The notes: generated from the sequence alone by a model not told the origin. 64,000 nucleotides of DNA from Protopterus annectens (GCF_019279795.1 NC_056725.1:1611552859-1611616858); one strand, 5' to 3'; shown: positions 23,277 to 34,556, numbered from the stretch's first letter. A program made the numbers and translations.

Positions 23277-23284
23277 AATTAAAA

Positions 23285-23826
23285 GGGTCTGCCTGATAAT
23301 GGTGAAAGCTGAAAACGCCGATGACGAGAACACCAACACCGGAAGATCGACAACAGAGATGACCGACAGTTGAAAAGCCCGAAGCCGAGAACACTGACAT
23401 GTTAAGGTAAGTGTGCAATAGTGACAGACTTTAGGGTTAGTGGCGGGTTAAGTGAGTTAGTGTTAGGGTGCAGGTATGGTAAGTGTGCGATAGTGACAGA
23501 CTTTAGGGTTAGGGGCGGGTTAAGTGAGTTAGGGTTAGGGCGCAGGTTAGGTGAGTTTGCGATAGTGACAGACCTTAGGGTTAGGGTTTGGGTTAAGGTT
23601 AGTGCATAGATAGTTGTGTATGTAAGGTTTACTGTAGGTTTGCAAGGGTTTCAGTGTTCTTGTGTTGTGTGTGTGTTTTTCGGAAAAGGTATTTGTTTTG
23701 TTTTGTTGATTGTCGGGATTGTGGTTTGTCGGGCATGTGAAGTTTTGTGCTTTTGAAATGTCAGTTTTGTGGTGTCGGTTATCTCGTTGTCAGTGTTTTG
23801 GCATGTCGGTGTTTTCAGGTAGACCC
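23285..23826. mobile_element. Fold-back element FB1 with probable 8 bp duplication
   Basis: A 542 bp element. Left end GGGTCTGCCTGA and the complement of the right end GGGTCTACCTGA open inverted arms rich in the phrase ACCGACA/AACACCGA. The flanks are AATTAAAA (23277-23284) and AATTAAAC (23827-23834), a 7-of-8 match that suggests an 8 bp target duplication. The interior holds a 3-unit minisatellite with telomere-like TTAGGG words. No transposase frame. GG termini with 8-9 bp duplications occur in Merlin and MULE/fold-back groups; the class is not settled. Confidence 0.75.
23407..23610 (+). repeat. Minisatellite with telomere-like TTAGGG words
   Basis: Three imperfect units of roughly 75 bp, each containing GTGCGATAGTGACAGACTTT (or a one-base variant), GGGTTAAGTGAGTTAG and GGGTTAGGG. 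TTAGGG occurs repeatedly but not as a pure tandem array. It forms the core of FB1. Confidence 0.8.
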
Positions 23827-24089
23827 AATTAAACACATAAGAGGCAAGCAAATCCCTTGTTCTGTGTCATACAGACCTTATTCCTCATTATTTTAACTCC
23901 TAAGTCTACTTGAGGACACCAACCCCTTAAATTGTAAATCTGGATATGGCCTGGAATCTATCCCTTGCTCAGGGTGATAAAAGCAGTCAAGGTTTTTGAA
24001 TGGCCCCAAATATCATCAAAATACTTGGTATCAATACATCAGGAATAGAAACAGCCTACTATGCTTCATTCTTTAAGTACTGGCTCCAG

Positions 24090-24470
24090 AGAAATAAACA
24101 GCAGTGATACTATTTTACAAAACATTTTGGATTTGTTTTCCAACTTGTATATTGCCACCATTACTACTTCCCAGATATTTAGCAGATGAAAACACTGCAT
24201 TACTAAATGGTCTATTGAGATAACAAGTGACATTGGATAGTATGTGGTTGCTAAAGTCCTACAAGTCCCCCAGACCCGATAGCTTCACACTTGGCTTTTA
24301 TAAAATCTATTTCTGCAAGATATTTAAACAAAATTTTAGCTTAACTTCTGTTATGCAAAGAGGGATTTTAAATTTACATCTCAACCAATCTAAAACTATT
24401 TTTCTACATAATGAAAAACATAGATTCCTAAAACCAAATAAATGATCTATGTTGCATACATTTTAAACAA
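24090..24470 (+). pseudogene. L1-type LINE RT fragment, upstream piece
   Basis: The frame from 24227 translates with KSYKSPRPDSFTLGFYKIYF, matching the KSPGPDGFTxEFYK segment of L1 ORF2 ahead of the RT fingers. It ends with HRFLKPNK where L1 has the I-x-K-x-x-RPI region. Upstream residues resemble the linker between endonuclease and RT. The element is interrupted after this point by other insertions and seems to resume at about 25.4 kb. Confidence 0.65.
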
Positions 24471-24510
24471 GGGTATGGCATCTAGGTCCAAGCCTGTTAT
24501 TGTTCCACTG

Positions 24511-24736
24511 TGTGACACACAACCTTTGTGAAGCACAGAAGGACAACTCAAAGCCAGCTGTAATGTGTCAAAGCTTTATTCCAAAGCTGGGTGCTTTCGT
24601 TCTTACTGTTTTCACAAACTTCATCAGAACTTTGGAATAAAGCTTTGGCATGTTACAGCTGGCTTTATATTGTCCTTCTGTGCTTTGTAAAGGTGGTGTG
24701 TCATTCATTTATTTGTTTGTGTATTTGCTTGGGTTA
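24511..24736 (-). mobile_element. 226 bp fold-back insertion carrying a hammerhead-like core
   Basis: Flanked by the perfect 12 bp direct repeat ATTGTTCCACTG at 24499-24510 and 24737-24748. Arms of about 75 bp (24512-24586 and 24630-24705) are inverted copies and contain AAAGCCAGCTGTAA and CAAAGCTTTATTCC. The 43-base centre, read on the minus strand, has a hammerhead-like core. AATAAAGC occurs in each arm. Size, duplication length and ribozyme-like core suggest a non-autonomous PLE derivative (retrozyme-like, or two PLE terminal repeats in inverted order). Confidence 0.6.
24580..24636 (-). ncRNA. Hammerhead-like motif in fold-back insertion
   Basis: On the minus strand: CCAAAG (stem I), UU, CUGAUGA (24627-24621), an extra A, stem II GUUUGUG with UAAGAAC (six of seven pairs counting wobble), GAAA, then GCACCCAG and CUUUGG closing stem I with six perfect pairs. 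Stem III and the U16.1 position are degraded (CACC), so cleavage is doubtful. The extra A after the first core is shared with the motifs at 17.15 and 46.05 kb. Confidence 0.55.
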
Positions 24737-24889
24737 ATTGTTCCACTGCACTTGGCATTCATCAGACCCAACATTTAGTAAAGTGCCTCTTTTGATATGT
24801 ACCCAACCAGGCATATCTAACAATTGGAGCATCCACAGTGGTTTCTCACTAAAAGAATATAGGGCTTAAGTAAAATGTCCTCTGCAGAC

Positions 24890-25402
24890 TGCCTCAAGTC
24901 CCTATACCTGTTTTCTGTCTCCTACGGGTTGTTGGAAGATTTATGCCTGGCATACAGGGCATTTTCAGACCCACTCTGATGGACCTCCTGAGTATCTGTA
25001 AAACAAATACCAGAATTGCCCATGCTAAAGACTTAAACCTTATCTGTGATATAAGTAGGACCTGCTGGAGTGACAGATATGTATCCCAGATACTATCCCA
25101 TCTCTGGAACAGGTTCCCCATCCATGTGAAGCAGAGTTCTTCCCTAACCCAGTTCAAGTATAACTTGGACAGTTGGATGGGGAACTGGAAATCCACCCCT
25201 GTTTTGACACCTATCTCTCTAATGGACATAGGCAGCCTGTAAATGGTTCATCTCCCAGACCCCTGCTTGTAATTTTTTCACCTCCCAAGCTCCTGATGAC
25301 ACTTATCAAGGGTACCAGAACTATTCAGAGATTTGGGATGCATAGCTAGGCTTAAAAAGGCCCTTTGGGCATTAGCCTAGTTAACAACTGTGAACCTATC
25401 AT
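24890..25402 (+). mobile_element. CR1-clade LINE 3' fragment, copy B
   Basis: The frame 24943-25242 reads MDLLSICKTNTRIAHAKDLN, then SRTCWSDRYVSQILSHLWN and LDSWMGNWKSTP, the C-terminus of CR1 ORF2. The tail GGCTAGGCTTAAAAAGGCCC with GTGAACCTAT closes at about 25400. Severely 5'-truncated. It lies between two pieces of L1. Confidence 0.85.
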
Positions 25403-26065
25403 ATAACACTGACCAATTTAGACTTCCATTCAGCAAACAGATTGATAGATCTTACTGTCTCTGGTACCTCAGTATAAGTCTTTTATTTTAAGTCACAGAC
25501 TAAACCTCATATCTGATGACCTCATTAAGCACTCTCATCTTAATAATGGGCAATTAAGAGTCCATTTTTGTTTTAGCTATAAATGCAGCTAAAGCCTCTG
25601 ATCATATACATTTAGATTTCTATTCAGTTGGTTGCAGAAGCTAAACATTTCTGAATTATTCGTCAGCTTGATTCACATTCTTTATTGCACTCAGTCAACT
25701 CATATGTTCATAGGTTTTTACTAGGCTAACACCCACAAGGGCCATTTTAAGCTTAGCCACTTTCCCTTGGTAAGAGTCAAACCTGTAACTCTTATGCCAC
25801 CACCAAACACTATAGGAATTAAGAGTCCATTTTTGTTTTGGTTATAGATGCAGCTGAAGACTTTGATCATATGTATTTCATTGGTATCTCTTCAGAGTCA
25901 GTTCATTTCAAAATGATATAAGCAAGGCTGTCTTCTTTCCTTTTATTTTTCTAATTTATGTATTGATCCCCTACATCTTCATCTTCCATTCACTGCCTTT
26001 ACTGGTGAAATTAATATCTGTTTCCAGTGCTCCCAGAATTCTGTTTCAGACATTTTATCTATTAA
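25403..26065 (+). pseudogene. L1-type LINE RT fragments with a duplicated motif A segment
   Basis: FVLAINAAKASDHIHLDF (about 25565-25620) and FVLVIDAAEDFDHMYF (about 25830-25880) both match the LDAEKAFDxxxW motif A region of L1 RT. The first piece continues KLNISELFVSLIHILYC, as in L1, and the second continues to QGCLLSPFIFLIYVLIP, matching GCPLSPLLFxxxIEPL of motif B. The DNA repeat is about 80 bp (25552-25630 and 25816-25895), with a minus-strand SINE between. Either two L1 copies abut here or a local duplication took place. Confidence 0.65.
25700..25815 (-). mobile_element. tRNA-derived SINE with CR1 tail, second copy
   Basis: On the minus strand a tRNA-like head (GGTGGTGGCATAAGAG, B box GGTTTGACTCTTAC) leads into GTGGCTAAGCTTAAAATGGC, TTAGCCTAGTAAAAACCTAT and GAACATATGA. 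It is the same family as 13.28 kb. Confidence 0.75.
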
Positions 26066-26080
26066 CATTTTGATGCTTGA

Positions 26081-26206
26081 TTGATTTACACTTGGTGTTA
26101 ACTAGACATTTCTATTTCCCCTTTGATTTACACTTGGTGTTAACTAGACATTTCTATTTCCCCTTTGATTTACACTTGGTGTTAACAAGACACTTATATT
26201 CCCCCT
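26081..26206 (+). repeat. 42 bp minisatellite, three units
   Basis: Units start at 26081, 26123 and 26165 with TTGATTTACACTTGGTGTTA. The first two are identical over almost their whole length and the third has diverged. Confidence 0.9.
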
Positions 26207-28399
26207 GCTTGATAACTACTTCCATAGCAATTCATTATGTAGCATGTACTTTTTTTTATAGAGATAAACTCAGTTATAATTTCATTAGTAGTGTGACAAA
26301 ACTGATTTATATGCAGCTGACGTACTGGGGGGGGCTTGTATTTGATTTATATGAGGGCATTTGAGAATTATTAGTGTGGTTTCCTTTTATGTGGGAGAGC
26401 ACCATGGTGAAATAGTGGGCATGGGGTGAATACCATAAAGGCAATAATAAATGGGGCAGCTGGGATTGAGTATGGGAAGGGAGTGAAGCAGGCCATCAGT
26501 TAGAACTAGGAACAGCCAATCTTTGCAAGTATCCTTATTGCAGCTCCACATGGATTGGCAAAGTGCACTGCATGTAACCTAGGATGACTTGGTAAGTACT
26601 TGGCAATTTTATCGAAGACCAGTCTTGGCTACTGCAGAATAGTTACCATTCAGAAGAGTTTGTAAATCATTAGGATCATGCCTTGAGCTGCAGTATGCAG
26701 TTTACAAAATACTTGTAATATAAATAGTACATGTAGATTTTCTTTCTGTATGTTCAATATGCGAAAATTCAGATGCGGACATTTTGCATATATTGTAGCC
26801 TTACCCCACTTCCTCAAATGAACAAATTACCATCTCAATAAAGCATTATTATTTCAATATTATAGCACATCATTCCTCCTGGTAGCAGTGTATCTTAATT
26901 GCTGGTTTAACTTTACAAATAAAGATATCATATTACTGTTTATAGCACTATTAATAAAGGTCTATAAACAAGTCAATGGACTAATCAGCAGGAAATGTAA
27001 TTGACAAGATTTCCTTCCTATATAATCAACTATCCAGGTACAAGTTGTCTCTTGAGAATGCAGCATAGAAAAGCTTACCAAATTATCCTGGACTTATATT
27101 AAACTGAAACTGGATTTTTAAATTTTAGCCAGTCATTGCATTTGAAAAATTTCAGTTTGTTTCTTTTTATTCTCAGGTAATTACTGTAAGTTTTTATTTT
27201 TTTATTTCAACTGCCTGTTGGACAATTTGCTTGGTCTTTTGGTTACATCTTAAAAAATAATTCTACAAAAATAAATTAAATTCCCCATCTCCAGCCAGTG
27301 CACTGCCCCTTTACCATATCATTTATTACTGTTACCCCATCTCTGTTTTGTGTACCCTATTTACTACTATCAGTATCCTCAACATGTTTCATTACCCACC
27401 TCTTTAAATTACCCATTCTAACATCCCCTTTTTAATCACAGTTTTGGCCCTTACCTATTACTTTCCTTATCCACCATTTATTTTCATTATCTGGTATAAA
27501 ATGTACATTATCACAGCTATTTCCTTAATGCTAGAATACTTGACAATGTTTTAGATGCTATTCAGGATAACTTCTAACATTTCATAGTCAGCAAAACTGG
27601 GAAATTGGCTCTGGCTTACAATAACTGTGAAGAAGTAAGGTGGAACTAGAAAGGGTCTGATCTGGATTAGGGCAGACTCATTTACAATCAACTGAAAAAA
27701 ATGGTGTTATCTTTGCTAGGTCATCCTGAGCACACACACACACTGTACCGTGGTTAAAAAAATAGAAAATAATTTCAAGTCACCAAGTTTTGAAAATGTG
27801 CTGTTCCGCTTAAGGAAATTGGATATGCTCTCTTCTTTCATCACAGAGACTCCAGTCTTCGGTCCACATTTTTATGTACTTCTTCCATGGGCTATTATAT
27901 ATCAGTACATATAATGAATAGCCATGAATATGTGCCTTTTTACTCTAAAATTAATACTAATTTTGAAGTCAAACAATTAAATAATTTTCCTCGAAAAAGG
28001 GAAAGGATTTATTTACTCATTATACTCAAAAGTATTCTTTAAAAAGTTTGTAACTCACCATCTCAAATATTTACATTTAATTTCAGCCTCTTTCACACTC
28101 CTTGTGTCATATCTTATGTTTTCAATCAGGCGCAATAATTTACCTTGAAAAAACAAAGAATCCTAAACAACCAACCAAGTTACACCAAAGCTGTCATTCC
28201 TAGCAAAACTGCTTAGGATTTATCACCTATAAGGCTGTCTTCTTTTTAACATTATTTTGTGTTGATCTGGCTGAACAAGTTCATTAGAATGAGGAACACC
28301 AACAAATGAAGTGCTGAGTCATATCATATTCACTCAACTCACAACACTTTTAGCCTTAGCTTTATGCTGGTGATGCAGGGTGCAATAAATTGGAAGTAA
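26207..28399. other. Unassigned DNA
   Basis: AT-rich, with a short (AC)n at 27730-27743. No element family or gene recognised. Confidence 0.45.
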
Positions 28400-30015
28400 C
28401 TGATCTTAATCTCTCACCACCCCAGTTTTCAGTGGTTCTCCAACTACCTTACTAATAGACTACAATCTGGCCAATGGCTCTCTTCCTGCTCCCCCTACTT
28501 GCCTGTAAAAACAGGGATCCAACAGGGCACTATCCTAGGCCCCCTTCTATTCAATATTTTTACCAACCACCTCAACTCTGCCTGTAGCCACTCAACACTC
28601 ATCCAATACATGAAAAACTCAACCCTCATCACCACCTCTGAAAACATGTCACATCTCCTTTCACTTACACAAAACACATTCATCGCCATAGAAAAATGGC
28701 TTAATGAAAACCAGCTTACCCGAAACCCTAAAAAACTAAACTCTTACTGTTATTACCAAGATCTCTCTCACACTACAAATCCACCTTCTCCATCTCTTCC
28801 TTAAACAACACAATTATCAAAGTTGATCCACATACTAAACTCCTGGACACTATAATAGATGAACAACTAAAATTTGATCAGCATATTCATCAGTGTATCA
28901 AAAAACACATCAAAAACTCGGATTACTGTATTGAAACAACAAAATTCCTCACACCAGACACCAAACTATCCCTAGCTAGAGTTTTCCTCTTGCCATGCCT
29001 TCTGAACAAACATATAATAAAATCGCCAGATATTCAACAAACCAACCTTATAAATTACACCATTGCATTGCATTAAAAAAAAACTGCAACAGCCAGAAAT
29101 CCCCCATCATCTTCCTCTCTCACAGCTACAAGTTGCACATTCCATCCTACACAAACATACTCCATGATCCTCCCTCTCCTCACTCGTTTCCTTCTACACC
29201 CCCTCTCTTAGAACCTCTGACCAACAACTCCTTGACATACAAAACCCAACAAAAACATCAGAAAACTACTTTACAATTACAATGTGTCTTTAGCCTGGAA
29301 CAAACTTCCTAACTCTATAAGAAACACCCAAATACAAATCAATCCTCTTAAGCTCATGGACCATGAACTCTCCCATCTCTCCGGCCTTTTTCTTTCCTTC
29401 TTTACCTGACTTCTCCTCCTCTCTCTTTATGGCAGCTTTTCCCGCATTTTAAGTAGCTATACTCATGTAGCAGTGTGACTACTATGTATCCACTACAACT
29501 AAAAGCAATGTAATTATGTATGTAGTTCATCAATTTTTTGTAAGTGTGAGTCCCTACTAGGGAACACTACTGAGCCATTGTATATAATCACTTTGTTTTA
29601 TAATTGTTTGCTAACTTCTGTGTAATCTATGTAAATTTGTCTATGTGGAGCTTTTCTCCCCAGGCGACCGCTGAAAATGGACACTCTTATAGTACATTGA
29701 CTCCAATCTGCCTTTACATTTGTACATTCCATGCCTCATCTGTAAATACATATTGCGCAAATTTTTAATTGCCAGATTCTGTTAAATTGATCTCATTTTA
29801 GTTGTTTATTGTAACTGTATTTTACTTAACTTTTGTGCGTATTCCATGTTTTGCTTTTATTTTTACTACATTGTATAACTTATAATATACATTTTTCTAT
29901 GTTCCTTGAATATTTGTATGCAACTTCCTGGAACTTTTCTCCTTGGGTCTCCACTGAGAATGGACTTCTAGCTCAGTTGGACAAAGCCGGTTAAGAAATG
30001 TCAAATAAATAAGTA
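28400..30015 (+). mobile_element. L2-like LINE, 5'-truncated copy
   Basis: Translation from about 28425 gives FQWFSNYL, then GIQQGTILGPLLFNIFTN (RT motif B, normally GVPQGSILGPLLF). It continues IQYMKNSTLIT, where YADD is replaced by YMKN, so the catalytic aspartates are lost. A later frame holds the LLDTIIDEQLKFDQHI thumb segment. The 3' region has GGAGCTTTTCTCCCCAGG at 29648 and a similar GGAACTTTTCTCCTTGGG at 29932, so two tail-like blocks lie 285 bp apart. The end is GTCAAATAAATAA. Related to the minus-strand element at 58-61.7 kb. Confidence 0.8.
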
Positions 30016-30577
30016 ATTCAGTAATTCTGAGAGGATGTGAACTCTTTATTGCACCTTAGTTAAATGTGTATAAAACTGTTTTGTTCCTCCACTCATGAGA
30101 TAACATTCTGCTGAACTGATTTGCCAAAAGATACTGTGGTGAAGGTATAGGAAACAGCCTGAAATGGTGTTTTTATCGACAAAACCCATTTCCAAATTAG
30201 CATTCAATTCAGCATAGCTAAAAGGCATGAATTCTTTCCTGTTCCTTCAGCTAATGAATCAAAAGCACGTTATTTGCAGTGATCTGTAGAATATCAAGTT
30301 CCACAAGAAAAATTGCCAACTTTAAATTTGCTTTGATATGTACTTTTTTTTTTAATGTGGTCAAAATGAAATGGAGTTATGGCTTTTCAATAATCTGCAC
30401 AAGACTGTAAGACATGCCACACAAAAAGTACAAATAGTGGAGTAGGAAACAGAACACAGTGGAATTTTCATTAAGACGTGCTAACAGTTTTGATTTCTAT
30501 AAGAACTTGGCTAATGTGATATACTACCAACAAGTAAAGAACACAGTGGCAAATATCTATAATGCGATGATGATTTT

Positions 30578-30579
<2 letters not shown>
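30016..30579. other. Unassigned DNA
   Basis: No recognisable feature. Confidence 0.5.

Positions 30580-30637
<58 letters not shown>
30580..30637 (+). repeat. (CA)n microsatellite
   Basis: About 29 uninterrupted AC units. Confidence 0.95.
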
Positions 30638-30640
<3 letters not shown>

Positions 30641-31065
30641 TTTCTAGATTTTTACATAAATGGTTTCATATTTACATCTTACCCATAGGCATAGCACTTT
30701 TGTTTAGTTTCATGAAGTGTGTGAGGTCAGATATATTTTTAGAGTAAATAATATTGACTATCAGTTCCTCTTAACTTTTTGATTTTTTATTGAAATACAT
30801 AAGTTGCATAATATTAATTCTATATTATGTTCAGTATATAACATAACATTATTTGTCCTGTTCCACTTCAATAAACACACAACACTGAATGACATTTGAC
30901 GACCTTTATTACACTTTCATAAACATGATCGTTAACCAATAGTTATAAATTTCAACCAAAATATTACGCAGGTGATAATAATACCCATGGGAGAAGACAT
31001 GAAATAACCATAAGGGCAGCGCAATCACTCACCCTTGATAAACAGTGTCCTCCACTTGCTCACTT

Positions 31066-31253
31066 ATCCTTGCACTAACGAGGCAGCGTTCACGCTCACT
31101 TTTAATTTATTGAATTAAACCACCATCCATATAAGCAGCTCAGCTTGCTTATTAACTTTATCCTTGCACTAATGAGGCAGCATTCATGCTCAACTTCAAT
31201 TTATTGAATTATACCACCATCCATGTAAGCAGTTCAGCTTGCTTATTAGCTTG
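31066..31253. repeat. 94 bp tandem duplication
   Basis: Two units starting TATCCTTGCACTAA at 31066 and 31160 share GAGGCAGC, TTTATTGAATTA, ACCACCATCCAT and CAGCTTGCTTATTA. A diverged third partial unit reaches about 31320. A minus-strand AATAAAGGTCGTC (30899-30911) nearby hints that the block may belong to an LTR-like or PLE-like terminal region, but I cannot place it. Confidence 0.75.
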
Positions 31254-32040
31254 TCCACCAGAGCAACAACTCACTTTACTTCCAAACTTATTGAATTGTA
31301 CATCCATCACCAGAGGGTTAACAGAAGAGGGCAAACCTGCCCCTCTTCTCCGCCCACCAGCCTGACCAGGCTGTTCCCCCTCTTTTCACCAAATCTTCCA
31401 TCCTAAGGCCAAACATCATTCACTGTACCAATTTCTAAACTTCAGCTAGATCATAAGGACCACCCCTCATCTGCAAAGAAACACAACTGACTGTGCCTTT
31501 CTTAAGCCTCCCTCACAGACAGTATTCAAATCCTAAAACACCTGCATACCTGCAATACCTGAAAAAAAACCACTATCACAAACCAGTGTAAAATCAACTG
31601 TGCTTCAATGAACCCAGATAATGTAATATGTACCACACCTGATCAAAAAATTCATTACCTTTCACTTCAGTTTACTGCAAGGATTGCTCCCGCTAACTAA
31701 CCTCTACCACCTCACTGCATACCACTCTGTTTACCAAAACATCTCATGCAACCGATGTACTCAGCTCCGCAATGACTTCAAGAGCATTATAAAACCATGC
31801 AGAGAGTCAACTACATGCCATCATGCCACATTGCAACCCCATGTATCACCCAATCCAGTAATACCAAACAAGCTCTCCTTAATGTCAAAGCAATAACAAT
31901 TCTAATGACTCCCCATCACTACCAATCAAATTAGTATCATTACCTCCCATTGTCTAGCAATCCCGCCATCACACTAATTATTTCTTACAAGCAATAAAAC
32001 AGCTCAGCAGTCATCATGGCATTCTAGCAACTCAAAACAA
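31254..32040. other. G-poor, A/C-rich DNA upstream of CR1 copy C
   Basis: Strong depletion of G on the plus strand, the same bias as the CR1 coding strand. It may contain decayed CR1 5' sequence (an LNVKAIT-like phrase near 31877), but no motif is firm. Confidence 0.4.
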
Positions 32041-34350
32041 GCTATAGTATTTTCATAAACTCCAATGCCCTGGATAACAATACCCTAGACATAGTCATTA
32101 CCAACATGAGTTCAACACCTGAAGTTAACTCCTCGTTGGTCCGATCCGACTATAAGCTAATCACCCTTGATATCCACATCCCGCCCCCACCCCCCATTAA
32201 GGAAATTTCTCCAAAGCCAACTTCATGCTTTTTAAGACAGAAGTGGTGAACTTCATGACACCCAGGCAGATGGACAATACATTCACAACTGCTGCATCCT
32301 ACACAAATGCACTCTATAAGCACTTATACGAGTGCATGGATCGTGCTATCCCAAACAGAACCAAGATGCTATCCTCCAAAAAAAGGAAGCCAATCTGGTG
32401 GTCCCCTGCCATAAACAAACTATGCAACAGAAGGAAAAAACTGTTGCAAAAGAGAGTAAAATCCCGTGAGTGGAGGAGCTCCCTGGTCAGCCTCAGTAAG
32501 AAGCTGAGATCCCTAATAAGATCCTCCAAAGCTAGCTATGAAAACAAAATCACCACTAATTCTAAGGACAACCACAAAGCATTCTATAGCTATGTCAAGA
32601 ATCTCGATGGCAACACCCAGATTTGCTATTTGTTACAGCACTAAGGCACAAAAATTACAGAACCAACTGATACTGCCAACATCCTGGCAGATAGGTTCAG
32701 TGCTAACTTTACCACCACCCCCCCACCCCCTAAAGGGCCCATATCTATACAGGAAGAATGCAGAGACCCTGTAATCATAACTACGCAGGTAAAAGCTGCA
32801 CTCTCTAAAGCCAAAAACACAGCATCCATGGGACCGGATAACATCCCAGGCTGTGTTTTACGCGACCTTCAGAATGAACTGGCTCCCCACTTAAGCACCA
32901 TGTTCAATAATAGCCTTGCATCAGGTTTTGTGCCCACTGAATGGTGCACAGCAACAGTTATCCCACTCCACAAAGGGGGAGCCGCTACTGATCCCAGAAA
33001 CTATCGACCTATTAGCCTGACGAGCCTGGTCTGCAAGGCCATGGAATGTATCATCATGGAACGCATAAACAAAGACATTGGTAACCTCCAAACTCTGGAT
33101 CCCACCCAGTTCGGGTTTGTGAAAGGCAGATCATGCCTCCTGAACCTGATCGACTTCTTTGAGGCAGTCACCAAAGCCGTAGATGAGGGCAAAGTGGTTC
33201 ACAAAGCCTATCTTGATTTCGCCAAGGCTTTCAACATCATCCCCCATTCTGGAATTATAGCTAAACTCACTAAACTAGGTATAAATCCCTACATCATAAG
33301 ATGGGTTGCCAACTGGGTCACTGATAGAACCCACACTGTAAAAGCTGCAGACTCCAAATCTGACCTCAAAGCAGTAACAAGCGGAGTACCACAGGGTTCC
33401 GTTCTGGGACCTCTCCTGTTTGGTATCTACTTCTCTGAACTACAGGCTAACACAGAAGGCCTCTGGCTAATGAAGTTCACAGATGACTGCAAACTAGGAG
33501 CCATAGTCAAGTTCCCAAATGATGTGGACATCCTACAGAAGGGCCTCGCTGAGAAAAATGCCTGGTGTCAGAGCCATGGCCTCAAGCTCAATGCCAAAGA
33601 GTGCAGTGTCATCCCCTTTGGTAAAAACTCTGTACCCATGAACTACCACATAGGCAGCAATCTACTTAACACTGAATGTGTGATAAGAGACCTTGGGACC
33701 CAGGTGGACAGTAGTCTCTCCTTTGATAGCCACATCGCCACAATAGCCAGGAAGTCCTTCCACATGGCACACCTCATCATAAAAGGGTTCTCATCCAGGA
33801 AAAAAGAGGTAATTGTTTCCCTCTACTCGACACTCATTAGACCCATTATAGAGTACAACGCCCCTTTTGGAATGTACCTCACAGGACATCTGCAGCAGCT
33901 GGAAAGGCCACAGAAGTACCTCACAAAGAGGATTACTGGCCTCAAACAAATGCCCTACACCTATAAAAACTCCAGCTTTACTCCGTAGCATATCACCTAC
34001 ACTGAGGTGATCTCTGCCTAACATATAAAGCTATGTCAAACCCAGAGCTGTTGGACATGCTACACCTAATGAAATCCCAATCCCTCTGAGCTACATGCTC
34101 TAGGGACCTAAACCTTGTCACCACAATAAACAGGACATGCTGGAGGGATAGATTCCTGTCCCAGAGACTTCCCATACTCTGGAATAGGTTACCCATCTAT
34201 GTCAAGCAAAGTTCTTCATTAGCACTCTTCAAGAAAAATCTTGATGAGTGGATGGGAAATAACTTTCTTGGGTGGCGTAAGCCAGGGAACTTTGTTGGCT
34301 AGGCTTATGTAGGCCATTGGGATGATAGCCTAGTACCTACCTATGAACTT
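32040..34350 (+). mobile_element. CR1-clade LINE, copy C (EN end, RT, tail)
   Basis: Covers the end of the APE-type endonuclease (FINSNALDNNTLDIVITNM), the linker (KKRKPIWWSPAINKLCNRRKKL) and the whole RT, then the tail near 34262-34345. A stop at 32642 and a frameshift in the C run near 32705 break the ORF ahead of the RT frame at 32828-33988. After 33988 the coding sequence continues in another frame to DEWMGN. Truncated and interrupted, so not mobile. G-poor flanks lie on both sides. Confidence 0.9.
32828..33988 (+). pseudogene. CR1 reverse transcriptase domain
   Basis: 386 codons with the non-LTR RT motifs in order: NYRPISLTSLVCKAMECIIM (motif 1), FGFVKGRSCLLNLIDFF (motif 2), AYLDFAKAFNIIPHSGI (motif A; usual KAFD reads KAFN), SGVPQGSVLGPLLFGIYFSE (motif B), LMKFTDDCKLGAIV (motif C; usual FADD reads FTDD), then DLGTQVDSSLSFDSHI (thumb). 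Both aspartates of the DD pair are kept. The frame stays open through the RT but ends early with LKQMPYTYKNSSFTP because of a frameshift. The protein would copy element RNA at a nicked target, but the copy lacks a complete endonuclease. Confidence 0.85.
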
Positions 34351-34354
34351 TTGA

Positions 34355-34556
34355 ACACTCTGCAAAAGAAACCTCAACGGGTGGATGGGAAACAGAAAGT
34401 TTACCCAGGGGATCACTTCAGTGGCTCTACTGGACAGAGGCACAGGGAACTAATCTAAGGAGTTGGCGAAAGCCAGCACATTCTGGCTAGGCTTATAAAT
34501 GCCTTTGGGCAGATAGCCTAGTATCTACCTATGAACCTATGAACCTATGAACCATA
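34355..34556 (+). mobile_element. Second CR1 3' end directly after copy C
   Basis: After the first tail the sequence restarts with CTGCAAAAGAAACCTCAACG, GGTGGATGGGAAACAGAAAG and TGGCTCTACTGGACAG, the CR1 C-terminal codons in better condition than copy C itself. A second complete tail GGCTAGGCTTATAAATGCC ends with three TATGAACC units (34530-34554). This is a separate, strongly truncated CR1 insertion at the end of copy C. Confidence 0.8.

Noticed and set aside
23500-23600. True interstitial telomere
   Set aside because: TTAGGG words are embedded in a longer unit and are not a pure tandem array.
23421-23609. Short repetitive protein (MTDFRV repeats)
   Set aside because: It is a translation of the minisatellite in FB1.
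30875-31325. Solo LTR on the minus strand
   Set aside because: A poly(A)-like AATAAAGG and possible TG start are present, but no matching CA end or duplication could be fixed.
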